Virus record (IMG/VR): IMGVR_UViG_3300024432_001659 | Span: 1-26,732 of that record | Length of the DNA stretch: 26,732 nucleotides | From: a virus | Strand: one strand, 5' to 3' | Part shown: piece after piece, positions 7,910-16,317 of the stretch | How positions within the stretch are numbered: position 1 is the first letter of the stretch | How the letters are laid out: the number at the start of each line of letters is the position of its first letter | Position numbers and translations under genes: made by a program | Notes under the pieces: generated by a model | The model's database searches: none | What the model was told of the DNA's origin: nothing | The model's input: only the letters and a program-made list of their open reading frames with translations

Positions 7910-8859
7910 ATAAACGAATAATTGTTGATGGTAACAGTACCGGCTCTATGCTGTATTGGACAGATAGGTTTTCCTTGTTTTTTCATTTAATAAAAAATAA
8001 GCTTGGCTTTGATATTCGGTCAGCAGTTACTCATAATGATTTTAAAAGAATGACGGCAGGGGTGGATTTGATATTAGCTTTTGCTTGTGAGCAACGACCA
8101 CGAAGGCATATGGAAGGTTTGATAACATTGAATAAAAATGTAAAATTTATTCTTTATATGCATGATGTTCATTGGGCGAAAATAAAACGGAATGAAGGGA
8201 CTACGAAATTGTTGACTAGAGCAGATCTGATTATGGTACCATATTATACATATTTCAAAAAAGTCTGGCCTCAGTTTGTGGATAAAACGATTTTCTTTCC
8301 TCATTTTTTTGCTTCTCAAGATAGGTATTGCAATTTAAAATATAATGATAATCCAAAAATGAAATGTTTGCTGACTGGAAATATTAAACAAGATCGTTAT
8401 CCAATAAGGTGGGTTGTTCAGCGAACTGCTGAAAAAAATCCTGAAGTAAAATCATTGATAGACATTCTGCGTCATCCACGTCATTCTAAAACGCAATATT
8501 GGACGCGAAAAGAAGGCGGCCAGAAACAGCAATATGCCAAGACTGTTCATGAATATTTTTGTTCCGTGGCTGATGCTTCAAGATGGCATTTGCTGCTGAC
8601 GAAATATTTTGAGATTCCAGCAACAGGTGCGTTGCTGCTTGCGGATGAGCCGCAAGATGGTAGAAGAACAGGACTTATTCCTGGTGAGCATTATATTGAA
8701 GTCACGAAAGATAATGTTTTGGATCAAATAAAAGATTGTTTAAAAAATCCAGGAAATTATGAGAAGATACGAAAGCGAGGGATGGAATTTGTAAGAGCTA
8801 ATCATGGGATTAATAATAGATTAGGACAATTTAAAAAGATTTTGGGAAGAGTGGTATGA
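7906..8859 (+). CDS. CgeB-like glycosyltransferase (GT-B)
   Basis: A 317-residue protein. The C-terminal third has the features of the glycosyl-transferase group 1 subfamily found in CgeB spore-maturation proteins: KYFEIPATGALLLADEP (from about 240), LIPGEHYIEV, and a final helix with IRKRGMEFVRANHGINNRL. The N-terminal Rossmann half contains the D-L-I-L-A-F and KFILYMHDVHW segments. CgeB-like enzymes are frequent in glycan clusters with methyltransferases, including surface or appendage glycosylation loci. It overlaps both neighbours with ATGA junctions. A second, divergent CgeB-like gene lies at 11434. Confidence 0.75.
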   Translation: MNKRIIVDGNSTGSMLYWTDRFSLFFHLIKNKLGFDIRSAVTHNDFKRMTAGVDLILAFACEQRPRRHMEGLITLNKNVKFILYMHDVHWAKIKRNEGTTKLLTRADLIMVPYYTYFKKVWPQFVDKTIFFPHFFASQDRYCNLKYNDNPKMKCLLTGNIKQDRYPIRWVVQRTAEKNPEVKSLIDILRHPRHSKTQYWTRKEGGQKQQYAKTVHEYFCSVADASRWHLLLTKYFEIPATGALLLADEPQDGRRTGLIPGEHYIEVTKDNVLDQIKDCLKNPGNYEKIRKRGMEFVRANHGINNRLGQFKKILGRVV

Positions 8860-9128
8860 AAAAGACTTGCCTGAAGTGTGGATTTTGCTGCTGGAAATAT
8901 GAAGTGATTCCATTGAGTGATGATGAGGTGAAAAGTGGTAAGTTTAAAACAAGAATAAATCCAAATTTCCTAAAAGAGCTTGCTGTCTCTGTGAAAAATA
9001 TGTATATTCTTGTATTAGGAAGAAAGAAAAGAGTGTGCTGTTATTTTGTTGCTGATAAAAAACTGTGCTTAATCCATGATGGTAAGCCTAATGCTTGCAA
9101 AATATTCTTTTGTGGACAATGCACATGA
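8856..9128 (+). CDS. YkgJ-like cysteine-cluster protein
   Basis: A 90-residue protein with an N-terminal CLKCGFCCWKYE cluster (C5, C8, C11, C12) and a second group of cysteines near the end (CCYF, KLCLIH, ACKIFFCGQC). This arrangement is that of the YkgJ (UPF0153) family, thought to bind zinc or an iron-sulfur centre; the biochemical role of the family is not settled. At 90 residues it is near the lower end for the family. It begins and ends in ATGA overlaps, so it is an integral part of the glycan operon. A role maturing or assisting a neighbouring enzyme is possible but is not shown by the sequence. Confidence 0.7.
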   Translation: MKKTCLKCGFCCWKYEVIPLSDDEVKSGKFKTRINPNFLKELAVSVKNMYILVLGRKKRVCCYFVADKKLCLIHDGKPNACKIFFCGQCT

Positions 9129-9961
9129 AAGAAGTCATGCTGGATGTAGGAGAATTGGGTTGGAGCCTTTATTTGAGTGCGCACATAAGGTGGTTGAAGC
9201 ACCACGGTCGGTCTTTTTTATCCGTGATGGTTTTGCCAGGCAGAGAGGTTTTGTATCATGGATTGGCTGATAAAATTTTTCTTGTGCCCGATTGCTTTTT
9301 TACAGATTTCAATATGAATCAACAGAATAGATTTACTTTTCAAAGACTTAAAAGTCAAAAACTAAGAGGATATTTTAATTCTAAACTCCCAAAAGAATAT
9401 TTTGTTTCTAGAACTCAGCCGCTTGATGAACCTTCATGGAAAAAAGTATTTGTTGGAAGAATGTTGTTTAGGCCGTATGTTTCTGAAATGGTTTGGCAAG
9501 GAATTAAGAGGGATGAGATCCATGTATTTCCTAGGTGTAGAATGGCGAAATATTTTAGGTCTAGAAATTTGTCAAGGGAATTTTATATTGCTTTAATAAA
9601 CCGATTATGTGATGAGTTTGAGGATTGTTTGATTCAGACTATGGGAACAAAATCTGGAGCTTATGATATAGTTATTGATAAAGTAAATTATAGGAATTTG
9701 CTGGATCAGACATCTATTGAGAATCTGATAAGTGGTGCTCCACTTGTTAGGTGTGCTATAGGCAGTCAGTCTGCCCCATTGAAATTAATGCTGCTTCAAG
9801 GAGTGCCATCTTTTATGATAGGTCACGAAAAGAAGAGGCATATAGAGATTGAAAATTGGATGAAGACTAAGGCAGGATTTTACGAGATAAATAGAAATGG
9901 GTATAATGATTTTAATAGTCCTGATTGTATAGATAAAATTGTGGAGTTTTTAAAAAAGTGA
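9125..9961 (+). CDS. Putative GT-B-type glycosyltransferase, family not recognised
   Basis: A 278-residue protein starting MKEVMLDVGELGWSLYL at the ATG that overlaps the previous stop (ATGA); this start is preferred to one 30 bases upstream because the junction type repeats through the operon. It opens with a beta-alpha nucleotide-fold pattern. The C-terminal segment CAIGSQSAPLKLMLLQGVP is followed by a helix-rich end; its S-Q-S-A-P-L-K pattern resembles the donor-site loop of GT9 and related GT-B enzymes (D-S-G-x-x-x-L). I cannot assign a family. Context (glycosyltransferases on both sides) supports a transferase. Confidence 0.5.
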   Translation: MKEVMLDVGELGWSLYLSAHIRWLKHHGRSFLSVMVLPGREVLYHGLADKIFLVPDCFFTDFNMNQQNRFTFQRLKSQKLRGYFNSKLPKEYFVSRTQPLDEPSWKKVFVGRMLFRPYVSEMVWQGIKRDEIHVFPRCRMAKYFRSRNLSREFYIALINRLCDEFEDCLIQTMGTKSGAYDIVIDKVNYRNLLDQTSIENLISGAPLVRCAIGSQSAPLKLMLLQGVPSFMIGHEKKRHIEIENWMKTKAGFYEINRNGYNDFNSPDCIDKIVEFLKK

Positions 9962-10944
9962 AAAGAAATATAGCCGTTATAGGTTGTGGGTATTGGGGGA
10001 AAAATCACGTTCGTGCATTGGATGAATTAGGGTATCTTGGTGCTATTTGTGATTCAGATCTGAATAATAAAATAGTTGGTGATGGTGTTGCAAGTTCTAA
10101 GGAAAAATTGGTGCATAAATATAGGCACGTTGCGCAGTTTACGGATTATTGGGATGTGCTGGAGGATGGATCAATAGACGCTGTAGTGGTAGCGACCCCT
10201 GCTAAGACTCATTCTGAAATAACTATTAATGCGCTTGATGCTGGCAAACACGTTTTGGTAGAAAAGCCTATGGCGATAAGCACCGCTGAGGCAGATAGGA
10301 TGATGCTGGCGGCATCATTTTCACATAAGATACTTATGGTTGGGCATATATTAGAATATCACCCAGCTGTTATAGCATTAGAAAAATATATCAGAGATGG
10401 TCATCTTGGCGAATTACAGTATTTTTATTCTAGTCGTTTGAACATAGGTAGAATAAGAAGAGAGGAGAATGTGCTTTGGAGTTTTGCTCCTCACGATATT
10501 GCTTTGATCAGAACTATAGTTGGTGTATCACCTTTATTTGTAGGAGTTAAAGAGGCTTCATATTTGACTGAAGGCGTGTCTGATATTACAATTATGCATC
10601 TTGATTTTCCTGGTGGAATAAAAGCGCACATATTTGTCTCTTGGCTTCATCCTGTGAAAGAGCAAAAGTTTGTTGTTATAGGTAGTAAAGCTATGGCTGT
10701 TTTTGATGATCAGACGAATGAGAAAGTGAAAATATATGAACATAAGATTGAATGGAAAGAGCCATCAGAAGTTGCGCATATTGATAAGGCTGAATATAAA
10801 ATTCTTTGTGGTAGTTTTGGTGGAGCAGAGCCGTTAAAAGATGAGCTAAAGCATTTTGTAGAATGTTGTGAAACTGGTAAGGCTCCAAAGACTGGTGGTG
10901 CTGAAGGCAGAGAGGTCTTGAACATACTGGAGGGACGAAAGTGA
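9958..10944 (+). CDS. Gfo/Idh/MocA oxidoreductase, WbpB/WlbA-like UDP-sugar 3-dehydrogenase
   Basis: A 328-residue NAD(P)-dependent enzyme: Rossmann motif [15 protein letters not shown] (7-21), the EKP motif (102-104) typical of Gfo/Idh/MocA, and a C-terminal sheet domain containing [20 protein letters not shown] (catalytic-region His and Asp at 179-180). That last segment is characteristic of WlbA/WbpB-type enzymes, which oxidise C3 of UDP-GlcNAcA on the way to 2,3-diamino sugars. The next gene is the matching acetyltransferase, which supports this. The start is GTG, overlapping the previous stop (GTGA). The 6-dehydrogenase and the 3-aminotransferase of the pathway are not in the window. Confidence 0.8.
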   Translation: MKRNIAVIGCGYWGKNHVRALDELGYLGAICDSDLNNKIVGDGVASSKEKLVHKYRHVAQFTDYWDVLEDGSIDAVVVATPAKTHSEITINALDAGKHVLVEKPMAISTAEADRMMLAASFSHKILMVGHILEYHPAVIALEKYIRDGHLGELQYFYSSRLNIGRIRREENVLWSFAPHDIALIRTIVGVSPLFVGVKEASYLTEGVSDITIMHLDFPGGIKAHIFVSWLHPVKEQKFVVIGSKAMAVFDDQTNEKVKIYEHKIEWKEPSEVAHIDKAEYKILCGSFGGAEPLKDELKHFVECCETGKAPKTGGAEGREVLNILEGRK

Positions 10945-11432
10945 GAAACAGGCTTTGGATAGTGGCAGGAATATTTGTTCACGAAAGTTCTTATGTAGAT
11001 AAGGATGTAGAGATAGGAAAAAACACTAAGATCTGGCATTTTTCTCATATTCAAGCAGGTGCCAGTATTGGAGAGAATTGTATCATAGGACAGAATGTCA
11101 ACATTGGCCCAGGAGTGGTGATTGGTGATAATGTGAAAATACAGAATAATGTCTCAGTCTATGAAGGTGTTACTATAGAAGATGATGTCTTTTTAGGACC
11201 AAGCTGTGTGTTTACAAATGTAAGGAAGCCAGAAGATTTTGGAATGAGAAAGTTCATCAAAACGCATGTGGGTAAAGGTGCTGTAATAGGTGCTAATGCT
11301 ACAATAATTTGTGGCATAAAGATAGGTGCTGGTGCTTTTATTGGAGCCGGTTCTGTGGTGACAAAAGATGTGCTTTCTGATGAATTGGCTATGGGCAATC
11401 CAGCCAAATCTAAATATACACTAAAGGATTGA
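10941..11432 (+). CDS. Hexapeptide-repeat N-acetyltransferase, WbpD/WlbB-like
   Basis: A 163-residue left-handed beta-helix protein with many hexapeptide repeats ([30 protein letters not shown]). The segments [20 protein letters not shown] and [12 protein letters not shown] are the hallmarks of WbpD/WlbB, which use acetyl-CoA to acetylate the 3-amino group of UDP-2-acetamido-3-amino-glucuronate. It directly follows the WbpB-like gene with a GTGA overlap, the order seen in O-antigen loci. The enzyme acts as a trimer. A loose QdtC-like alternative (acetylation of a 3-amino deoxyhexose) cannot be excluded. The first 12 residues look unlike the family; the GTG start may add a short extra tail. 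Confidence 0.8.
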   Translation: MRNRLWIVAGIFVHESSYVDKDVEIGKNTKIWHFSHIQAGASIGENCIIGQNVNIGPGVVIGDNVKIQNNVSVYEGVTIEDDVFLGPSCVFTNVRKPEDFGMRKFIKTHVGKGAVIGANATIICGIKIGAGAFIGAGSVVTKDVLSDELAMGNPAKSKYTLKD

Positions 11433-11433
11433 A

Positions 11434-12354
11434 ATGAAAATATTATTAGCATTCCCTATGGCTGATGGGCAGACTGGCCCAGCTATTAAATATGCTTTTG
11501 AAAAGCTTGGGCATGAAGTGAAGGCCGTGGATGCTAAATTAAATCCAAGGAAATCTCATTTTACAGCAATACATTTTGAACCTGATCTGATTTTTTGTTC
11601 ACGAACAAAAGAGTTAGCAGATCAAGTTAGGTTAATTAAATTGGTTATTGATACAAAAATCTGTATGTGGAATGTTGATACTAGAACAAATATTACAGAA
11701 TGGAAACATCTTTTTCCTCTTATTAAATTATGTGATTACTACTTTGTTGTGGCGTCAAAGCTAATTTCAGAATGGAGGAAAATTAATCCAAACACTTTTT
11801 GGATTCCTCAGGGATTACAGAACGAGGTTTACAAAAAGCCGTTGATTATAACAGACAAGGATAGAGAGAAATATTCCTGTGATGTTGGCTGGGTTGGAGA
11901 TATTGATTCAGGTGGGCATATTTTTAGACGCTCATTTATAAAGGCTGTAAAAAGCATGGACATAGGTTTCAGAGTTTGGGGACGTAAAGGGAAGTCAAAA
12001 ATATATAATGAAGAGCATAATAAAATGGTCTCATTATCAAAAATTAATTTAGGCATGTCAGGCTGGCCGGAAAATGAAAATTGTGTTTCTGTTCGGGATT
12101 ACAAGATTTTGGGAGCAGGGGGGTTTCTTTTGGAATTTGATAGGAAGAGAATACATGATATTTTTCCAGGAAATACGTTTGATGTATATAGCGATCCTGA
12201 GGAGCTTGTTGATCAGATTGAATTTTATTTAGAAAATGATACGCAAAGGAAAAGTATAGCAGAGATGGGTTATAATTGGGTTCATAAAAATGCTACTTAT
12301 ACGCATAGAATAAAAGAAATGCTGAATATTATGAAAGGAGATCTAAAATGTTGA
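11434..12354 (+). CDS. CgeB-like glycosyltransferase (GT-B), second copy
   Basis: A 306-residue protein. The C-terminal half carries the CgeB/group-1 pattern: INLGMSGWPENENCVSVRDY, KILGAGGFLLEFDRKRI, a DPEELVDQI segment and a final helix EMGYNWVHKNATYTHRI. The middle has a typical GT-B linker (WIPQGLQNEVYKK) followed by VGWVGDIDSGG. It starts one base after the preceding stop and runs seven bases into the next gene. It is only distantly like the CgeB-type gene at 7906, so these are separate acquisitions or old duplicates rather than a recent copy. The donor is unknown. Confidence 0.75.
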   Translation: MKILLAFPMADGQTGPAIKYAFEKLGHEVKAVDAKLNPRKSHFTAIHFEPDLIFCSRTKELADQVRLIKLVIDTKICMWNVDTRTNITEWKHLFPLIKLCDYYFVVASKLISEWRKINPNTFWIPQGLQNEVYKKPLIITDKDREKYSCDVGWVGDIDSGGHIFRRSFIKAVKSMDIGFRVWGRKGKSKIYNEEHNKMVSLSKINLGMSGWPENENCVSVRDYKILGAGGFLLEFDRKRIHDIFPGNTFDVYSDPEELVDQIEFYLENDTQRKSIAEMGYNWVHKNATYTHRIKEMLNIMKGDLKC

Positions 12355-13292
12355 TAGCTCATTATTATCCTAATCCATTTGCTGCTAAATTTGAAAAGTA
12401 TCTGCCTGAGCACAGATTTTTAGCTAATAAATGTACCAAAGATGTTGATCTTATTTACTGCGGAAGTGTGTCGCGAATTCATTGGGCCTTAATTGCTAAG
12501 AATGAATTTAAAAAACCTTTGGTTTGCTGGGTTTGGGATATTCCATATAATTGGAGGTCGTGGTGCAGGACAGATAAAGAAAGAGCAGAGCATAAATGGA
12601 GAGACAAGAAGATCATGAAAAATGTTGCTGGCCTTCACCAATGTGATAAGATCATAAGTGCTAGTAAATGGACACAGAAAACTCTTAAGGAACAGTTTGA
12701 TATAGACTCTGAGCAGATGTATTTTTATATAGATACTGAAGAGTTTGATGCCGTTCCTGAGCAGGAGAATAAAGGTCATGTTATTCAGATCAGCCGGTAT
12801 GCTCTTAACAAGAGATTTGATTTGACCATACAAGCTATGAAAGGAATAGGTAGAGAATTGGTCTGTATAGGGATGGGTAAAAATTCAGATATTGATCTCG
12901 TTAAGCTTGCTAAAGATATTGGAGTTGATGTCACCTTTTATCAAAATCTTGAAAGGAAGAAAGTCATTGAGCTTATAAAGCAATCTGAACTTCTTGTGAG
13001 TCCTTCAGTATTTGAAGGATGGGGGTTGAGTCCAATTGAAGCATTATATTGTAATAAGCCAGTGCTTTTGAGTGACTTGGAAGTGTTCAAAGAAGTGTAT
13101 AAATATTATGCTCCTTGCCATAAAAGAGATGATGCTGAGGATATGAATAGGAAAATTTGTGATCTTCTTTGTAGAGAAAGTGAGCGACTTAGTGCTGTTC
13201 AAGCTTGTAGGCCATTTATAAGTGATTTTACTATTCCTAGATTCGTGACCAGATGGAACAAATTGATTAAAGGCTATATGAAAGGTCAATGA
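12348..13292 (+). CDS. GT4-family glycosyltransferase
   Basis: A 314-residue GT-B enzyme. The N-terminal half is acceptor-side (VCWVWDIPYNWRSW; KIISASKWTQKTL). The C-terminal half has QISRYALNKRFDLTIQAM, a classic GT4 linker, and SPSVFEGWGLSPIEALYCNKP (only part needed here: the E-x7-E catalytic or binding motif), followed by PVLLSDLEVFKEV. These are standard for retaining GT4 transferases such as mannosyl- or glucosyltransferases. It is a few residues shorter than the common 350-400, at the N-terminus. It is the last gene before repeat copy 2; its final codons (TATATGAAAGGTCAA) themselves resemble the start of the repeat. Confidence 0.82.
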   Translation: MLIAHYYPNPFAAKFEKYLPEHRFLANKCTKDVDLIYCGSVSRIHWALIAKNEFKKPLVCWVWDIPYNWRSWCRTDKERAEHKWRDKKIMKNVAGLHQCDKIISASKWTQKTLKEQFDIDSEQMYFYIDTEEFDAVPEQENKGHVIQISRYALNKRFDLTIQAMKGIGRELVCIGMGKNSDIDLVKLAKDIGVDVTFYQNLERKKVIELIKQSELLVSPSVFEGWGLSPIEALYCNKPVLLSDLEVFKEVYKYYAPCHKRDDAEDMNRKICDLLCRESERLSAVQACRPFISDFTIPRFVTRWNKLIKGYMKGQ

Positions 13293-13295
13293 TAC

Positions 13296-13378
13296 TAATG
13301 AAAGGTAAGACTATTAGACCTAAAACGATCACCGTTCCTAGAGCCTCTGAGAGCTTGGTTAATAAGATAAGAAGGCAA
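13296..13378 (+). repeat. Cassette-border repeat, copy 2
   Basis: Second copy of the dispersed repeat: ATGAAAGGTAAGACTATTAG, CCTAAAACGATCA and CTCTGAGAGC are shared with the other copies; the perfect stem of copy 1 is reduced to CTC/GAG. Similarity fades after about 13360. From ATG 13298 it reads as a 30-residue frame (MKGKTIRPKTI...) whose TGA overlaps the ATG of the next gene at 13387. About 20 bases upstream, the end of the GT4 gene repeats ATGAAAGGT, as if two repeat starts had been joined here. Confidence 0.9.
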
Positions 13379-13386
13379 GTGGTAAG

Positions 13387-14205
13387 ATGAAGATTATTGG
13401 AATTATGTTGACATGGAATAATCTAGTATTTTTTAAATATTCTTTGCAGCAAGCATTAAGCTTTTGTGATGAAGTTTGGGTTGTTGATGGCTGCCATTCC
13501 CATAAGTATCCTTGGCATTCCACGGATGGAACTTATGAGTATCTTAAAAATTATAGGCATGAAAAGTTGAAATTTGTTGACATAGAAAGAATAGATGGCA
13601 GATACGATAAAGTTCAGCGGTTTTTAAGAGAGACAATTCCTAAAAAATCTCAATATTGGAAACCTGGGAATTGGGTATTTCAGTTGGATGATGATCTTTT
13701 CTTTTTTGAAAAAGATTTGATTAGAATAAGAGAAGCGATGCAGAATAGTGAATATCCAGCTTTGGAATTTAATATGCGGTATTTTATTTATAATTTTAAA
13801 TTGAATTTTTTACAAAAAAGTCTTGATCTTTGTTATAAAATTGTTGATGATTTTGGGAAAAAGTTTGTGATGAAGGGAGTGGGTTATCCACGTTATAGAT
13901 CTGGTGCAAAATATCATACTAATTATTTAAAAGATATAATTGTTCATCATTATACTTATGTGAAAATACCTGAACGAATGGCTCCTCGCTGGGAAATGTC
14001 AATAGAAAAAGGAACAAAGCGTTCAAAAGGTCGTTTTGAAAAATGGATGAATATTGATCTGAATAAGATGGATTTTATTCAATTGGGAAAAGAATTAAAT
14101 AGGATCAGACCAGGTGGAGGATTAAATATATATACAGAAAGACACCCAAAAGTATTAGATAATCACCCTTGGGTGAATATTGATGATGTAAGGAAATTGA
14201 AATGA
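13387..14205 (+). CDS. GT-A glycosyltransferase, first of a tandem pair
   Basis: A 272-residue family-2-like transferase. It opens MKIIGIMLTWNNLVFFKYSL, then FCDEVWVVDGCHSHKYPW, and has the metal motif FQLDDDLFFFEKDLIRI (from about residue 97). The C-terminal part is rich in aromatic and basic residues (HHYTYVKIPERMAPRWEM). The next gene is a clear duplicate, with the same length and motifs; the two share one stretch of 164 identical bases (13600-13763) while the sequence on either side differs at roughly one base in five. It starts directly after repeat copy 2 and overlaps the next start by four bases. Confidence 0.78.
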   Translation: MKIIGIMLTWNNLVFFKYSLQQALSFCDEVWVVDGCHSHKYPWHSTDGTYEYLKNYRHEKLKFVDIERIDGRYDKVQRFLRETIPKKSQYWKPGNWVFQLDDDLFFFEKDLIRIREAMQNSEYPALEFNMRYFIYNFKLNFLQKSLDLCYKIVDDFGKKFVMKGVGYPRYRSGAKYHTNYLKDIIVHHYTYVKIPERMAPRWEMSIEKGTKRSKGRFEKWMNIDLNKMDFIQLGKELNRIRPGGGLNIYTERHPKVLDNHPWVNIDDVRKLK

Positions 14206-15008
14206 AGATTATTGGCCTTATGCTAACATGGAATAATTTAGAATTTTTTAAATGTTCTTTACATCAAGCGTTGAATTTCTGTGATGAAGTGTATGTAGTT
14301 GATGGTTGTCATTTTCATAAATACCCTTGGCATTCTACAGATGGAACTTATGAATATATTAAGAATTATAGGCATCCTAAATTGAGACTTGTTGACATAA
14401 GAAAGAAACGCAATAGATACGATAAAGTTCAGCGGTTTTTAAGAGAGACAATTCCTAAAAAATCTCAATATTGGAAACCTGGGAATTGGGTATTTCAGTT
14501 GGATGATGATCTTTTCTTTTTTGAAAAAGATTTGATTAGAATAAGAGAAGCGATGCAGAATAGTGAATATCCAGCTTTAACGTGTGATGTTAGATATTTC
14601 ATATATAATTTCAAATTGAATTTTTTGCAAAAAGGTGGAAGCGTTTGCTATAGAATTTTGGATGAATTTGGAATGAAATATGCAGGTCGTCCTTGTTATA
14701 AGAATGGTGTAGGATTTAAGGCTCTATACTTAAAAGACATAATTGCGCATCATTATACTTATATGAAAAAGCCAGCAAGAATGAAAGCTCGCTGGGAAAT
14801 GTCAATAGAGAAAGGCGCAAATTCCTCAATAGGTCGTTTTCAAAAATGGATGAATATTGATTTGAATAAGATAGATTTTGCTCAATTAAAAGAAGAATTA
14901 AATAGGATCAGGCCGGATGGAGGCTTGAATATATATACAGGAAAATACCCAAAGGTGTTAGATAATCATCCTTGGATGAACATTGATGATATAAGGAGAT
15001 TGAGATGA
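14202..15008 (+). CDS. GT-A glycosyltransferase, second of a tandem pair
   Basis: A 268-residue duplicate of the preceding gene, with the same opening (MKIIGLMLTWNNLEFF), DGCHFHKYPWHSTDGTYEY, the DDD metal motif and the same ending (LDNHPWMNIDDIRRL). The centre, including the metal site, is identical in DNA to its neighbour (14415-14578), while the segments likely to face donor or acceptor after it differ (for example CYRILDEFGMKYAGR). That pattern suggests a shared catalytic core with changed acceptor or donor choice. It is coupled to both neighbours by ATGA overlaps. Confidence 0.78.
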   Translation: MKIIGLMLTWNNLEFFKCSLHQALNFCDEVYVVDGCHFHKYPWHSTDGTYEYIKNYRHPKLRLVDIRKKRNRYDKVQRFLRETIPKKSQYWKPGNWVFQLDDDLFFFEKDLIRIREAMQNSEYPALTCDVRYFIYNFKLNFLQKGGSVCYRILDEFGMKYAGRPCYKNGVGFKALYLKDIIAHHYTYMKKPARMKARWEMSIEKGANSSIGRFQKWMNIDLNKIDFAQLKEELNRIRPDGGLNIYTGKYPKVLDNHPWMNIDDIRRLR

Positions 15009-15679
15009 CCAAAGATGAAGAGTTTGAATTCTTTTTTTCAAAATTTGGAGTGACTTTAGAAGAGGTTAGAAATAGATTAAAAAAACTTTATTTGAGTGAA
15101 GGCGTGAATACTGAAGGATTGCTGTCTTTGTATATTTCTATGGTTTCTTTAGTGATGGATGATGTAAGAAACATATTGGAGTTAGGTACAGGTTTGGGGG
15201 AACGAACAATAGTTCTTTCTAGACTTTTCCCGATGGCTAAAATATATACTCTTGATCTTCCTGAAAGTGATAAGGATTTTAATATAGCATGGAGAGGACT
15301 ACCAAAGAAAATTGACGGTCCTGGGAAGTTTAAAAGGAATATTGACAGGGAAAATATTACATACATAAATAGCAATTCTTTTTTTCTTCCTTCATTAGAA
15401 TTGCCAAAAGAATTTGAGTTTATTATTGTTGATGGTGGTCATACATATCCTGTAGTTGCATGGGATATTATGTTTTCTTATTCTCATCTTAAGAAAAATG
15501 GATTTATGCTCATGCATGATTATTCTGTTGATGCTGGAACGCTTAATGTTAGAGATGTTGTTGAATGGATGGCTGAACGAATAGATGAGAAAGTATGGTA
15601 TTTTCCAGGTTCATTTCAGTCAGAAAAAAACAAAAGAGTTAAAGTTCCTTGTGTGAGAAAGGGGGATTGTAGAAAATGA
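15005..15679 (+). CDS. Class I SAM-dependent methyltransferase (Methyltransf_24-like)
   Basis: A 224-residue protein with ILELGTGLGERTIVL (SAM-binding motif I), YTLDLPESD (acidic residue for the SAM ribose), and EFIIVDGGHTYPVVAWDI, whose D-x-x-H-x-Y pattern is typical of the TylF/CmcI-like and other metal-dependent sugar O-methyltransferases. MLMHDYSVDAGTLNVRDVV follows as expected. In this setting a sugar O-methyltransferase is the natural reading, but the acceptor is not determined. Its first 40 residues (helical, charged) are not part of the core. Both ends show ATGA overlaps. Confidence 0.75.
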   Translation: MTKDEEFEFFFSKFGVTLEEVRNRLKKLYLSEGVNTEGLLSLYISMVSLVMDDVRNILELGTGLGERTIVLSRLFPMAKIYTLDLPESDKDFNIAWRGLPKKIDGPGKFKRNIDRENITYINSNSFFLPSLELPKEFEFIIVDGGHTYPVVAWDIMFSYSHLKKNGFMLMHDYSVDAGTLNVRDVVEWMAERIDEKVWYFPGSFQSEKNKRVKVPCVRKGDCRK

Positions 15680-16317
15680 GAATACTTTTACTTTCAGCCC
15701 ATATAGATGATGCAGATACAGGATGTGGTGGAAGTGCTGCTAGATATTCCTATGAAGGTAATGAAATATATTATGCTGTATTTACTTTGGCTGAAGAATC
15801 ATTGCCGGATGGTTTGCCTAAAAATATTATGGTGAAAGAACTTAAAGAGGCAACCAGGATTTTAGGGATTCGTCCAAGTAATTTGATAATTAAAAAATAC
15901 CCAGTTAGAAGGTTTCCTCAATATAGGCAGGAAATCTTAGAAGATATGGTGCAGATGAATAAAGAAATAAATCCTAGTTTGGTTTTTATGCCTTCTAAAT
16001 TTGATACGCATCAGGATCACGTTGTCATTGCTGAAGAAGGATTCCGTGCATTCAAATCATCTTCAATTTTAGGCTATGAAATGCCTTGGAATAATGTAAG
16101 TTTTGAGTCGTCAGCTTTTATTAGTCTTAAGTCTGAATACATTGATAGAAAAATAAGAGCATTAAAGTGCTATGTGTCTCAAAGATTGAGAGCAGCAAGA
16201 CAAGGGAGAAGGCCGATCAATTCAGAAATGATCACAGCTTGGGCGCATCTTAGAGGCCATCAGATTTATGTGGATTTCGCTGAGGCATTTCATGTATTAA
16301 GGTGGATTGTAAGATGA
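15676..16317 (+). CDS. PIG-L/LmbE-type N-acetyl-sugar deacetylase
   Basis: A 213-residue zinc-dependent deacetylase. The metal site is SAHIDDADTGCGG (His9 and Asp12; family form A-H-P-D-D-E), with the second signature THQDH (111-115; His115 as third ligand). The proline of the usual motif is Ile and the Glu is Ala-Asp, small variations also seen elsewhere. PIG-L enzymes remove the acetyl group from GlcNAc in lipids, mycothiol, bacillithiol and glycan precursors. The next gene is a formyltransferase, which would act on the free amine made here. It starts in an ATGA overlap with the methyltransferase gene. Confidence 0.82.
   Translation: MRILLLSAHIDDADTGCGGSAARYSYEGNEIYYAVFTLAEESLPDGLPKNIMVKELKEATRILGIRPSNLIIKKYPVRRFPQYRQEILEDMVQMNKEINPSLVFMPSKFDTHQDHVVIAEEGFRAFKSSSILGYEMPWNNVSFESSAFISLKSEYIDRKIRALKCYVSQRLRAARQGRRPINSEMITAWAHLRGHQIYVDFAEAFHVLRWIVR

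Noticed and set aside
9076-9270. Plus-strand frame overlapping the YkgJ-like gene and its neighbour
   Set aside because: Out of frame with two real genes that already meet by an ATGA overlap; no sensible protein.
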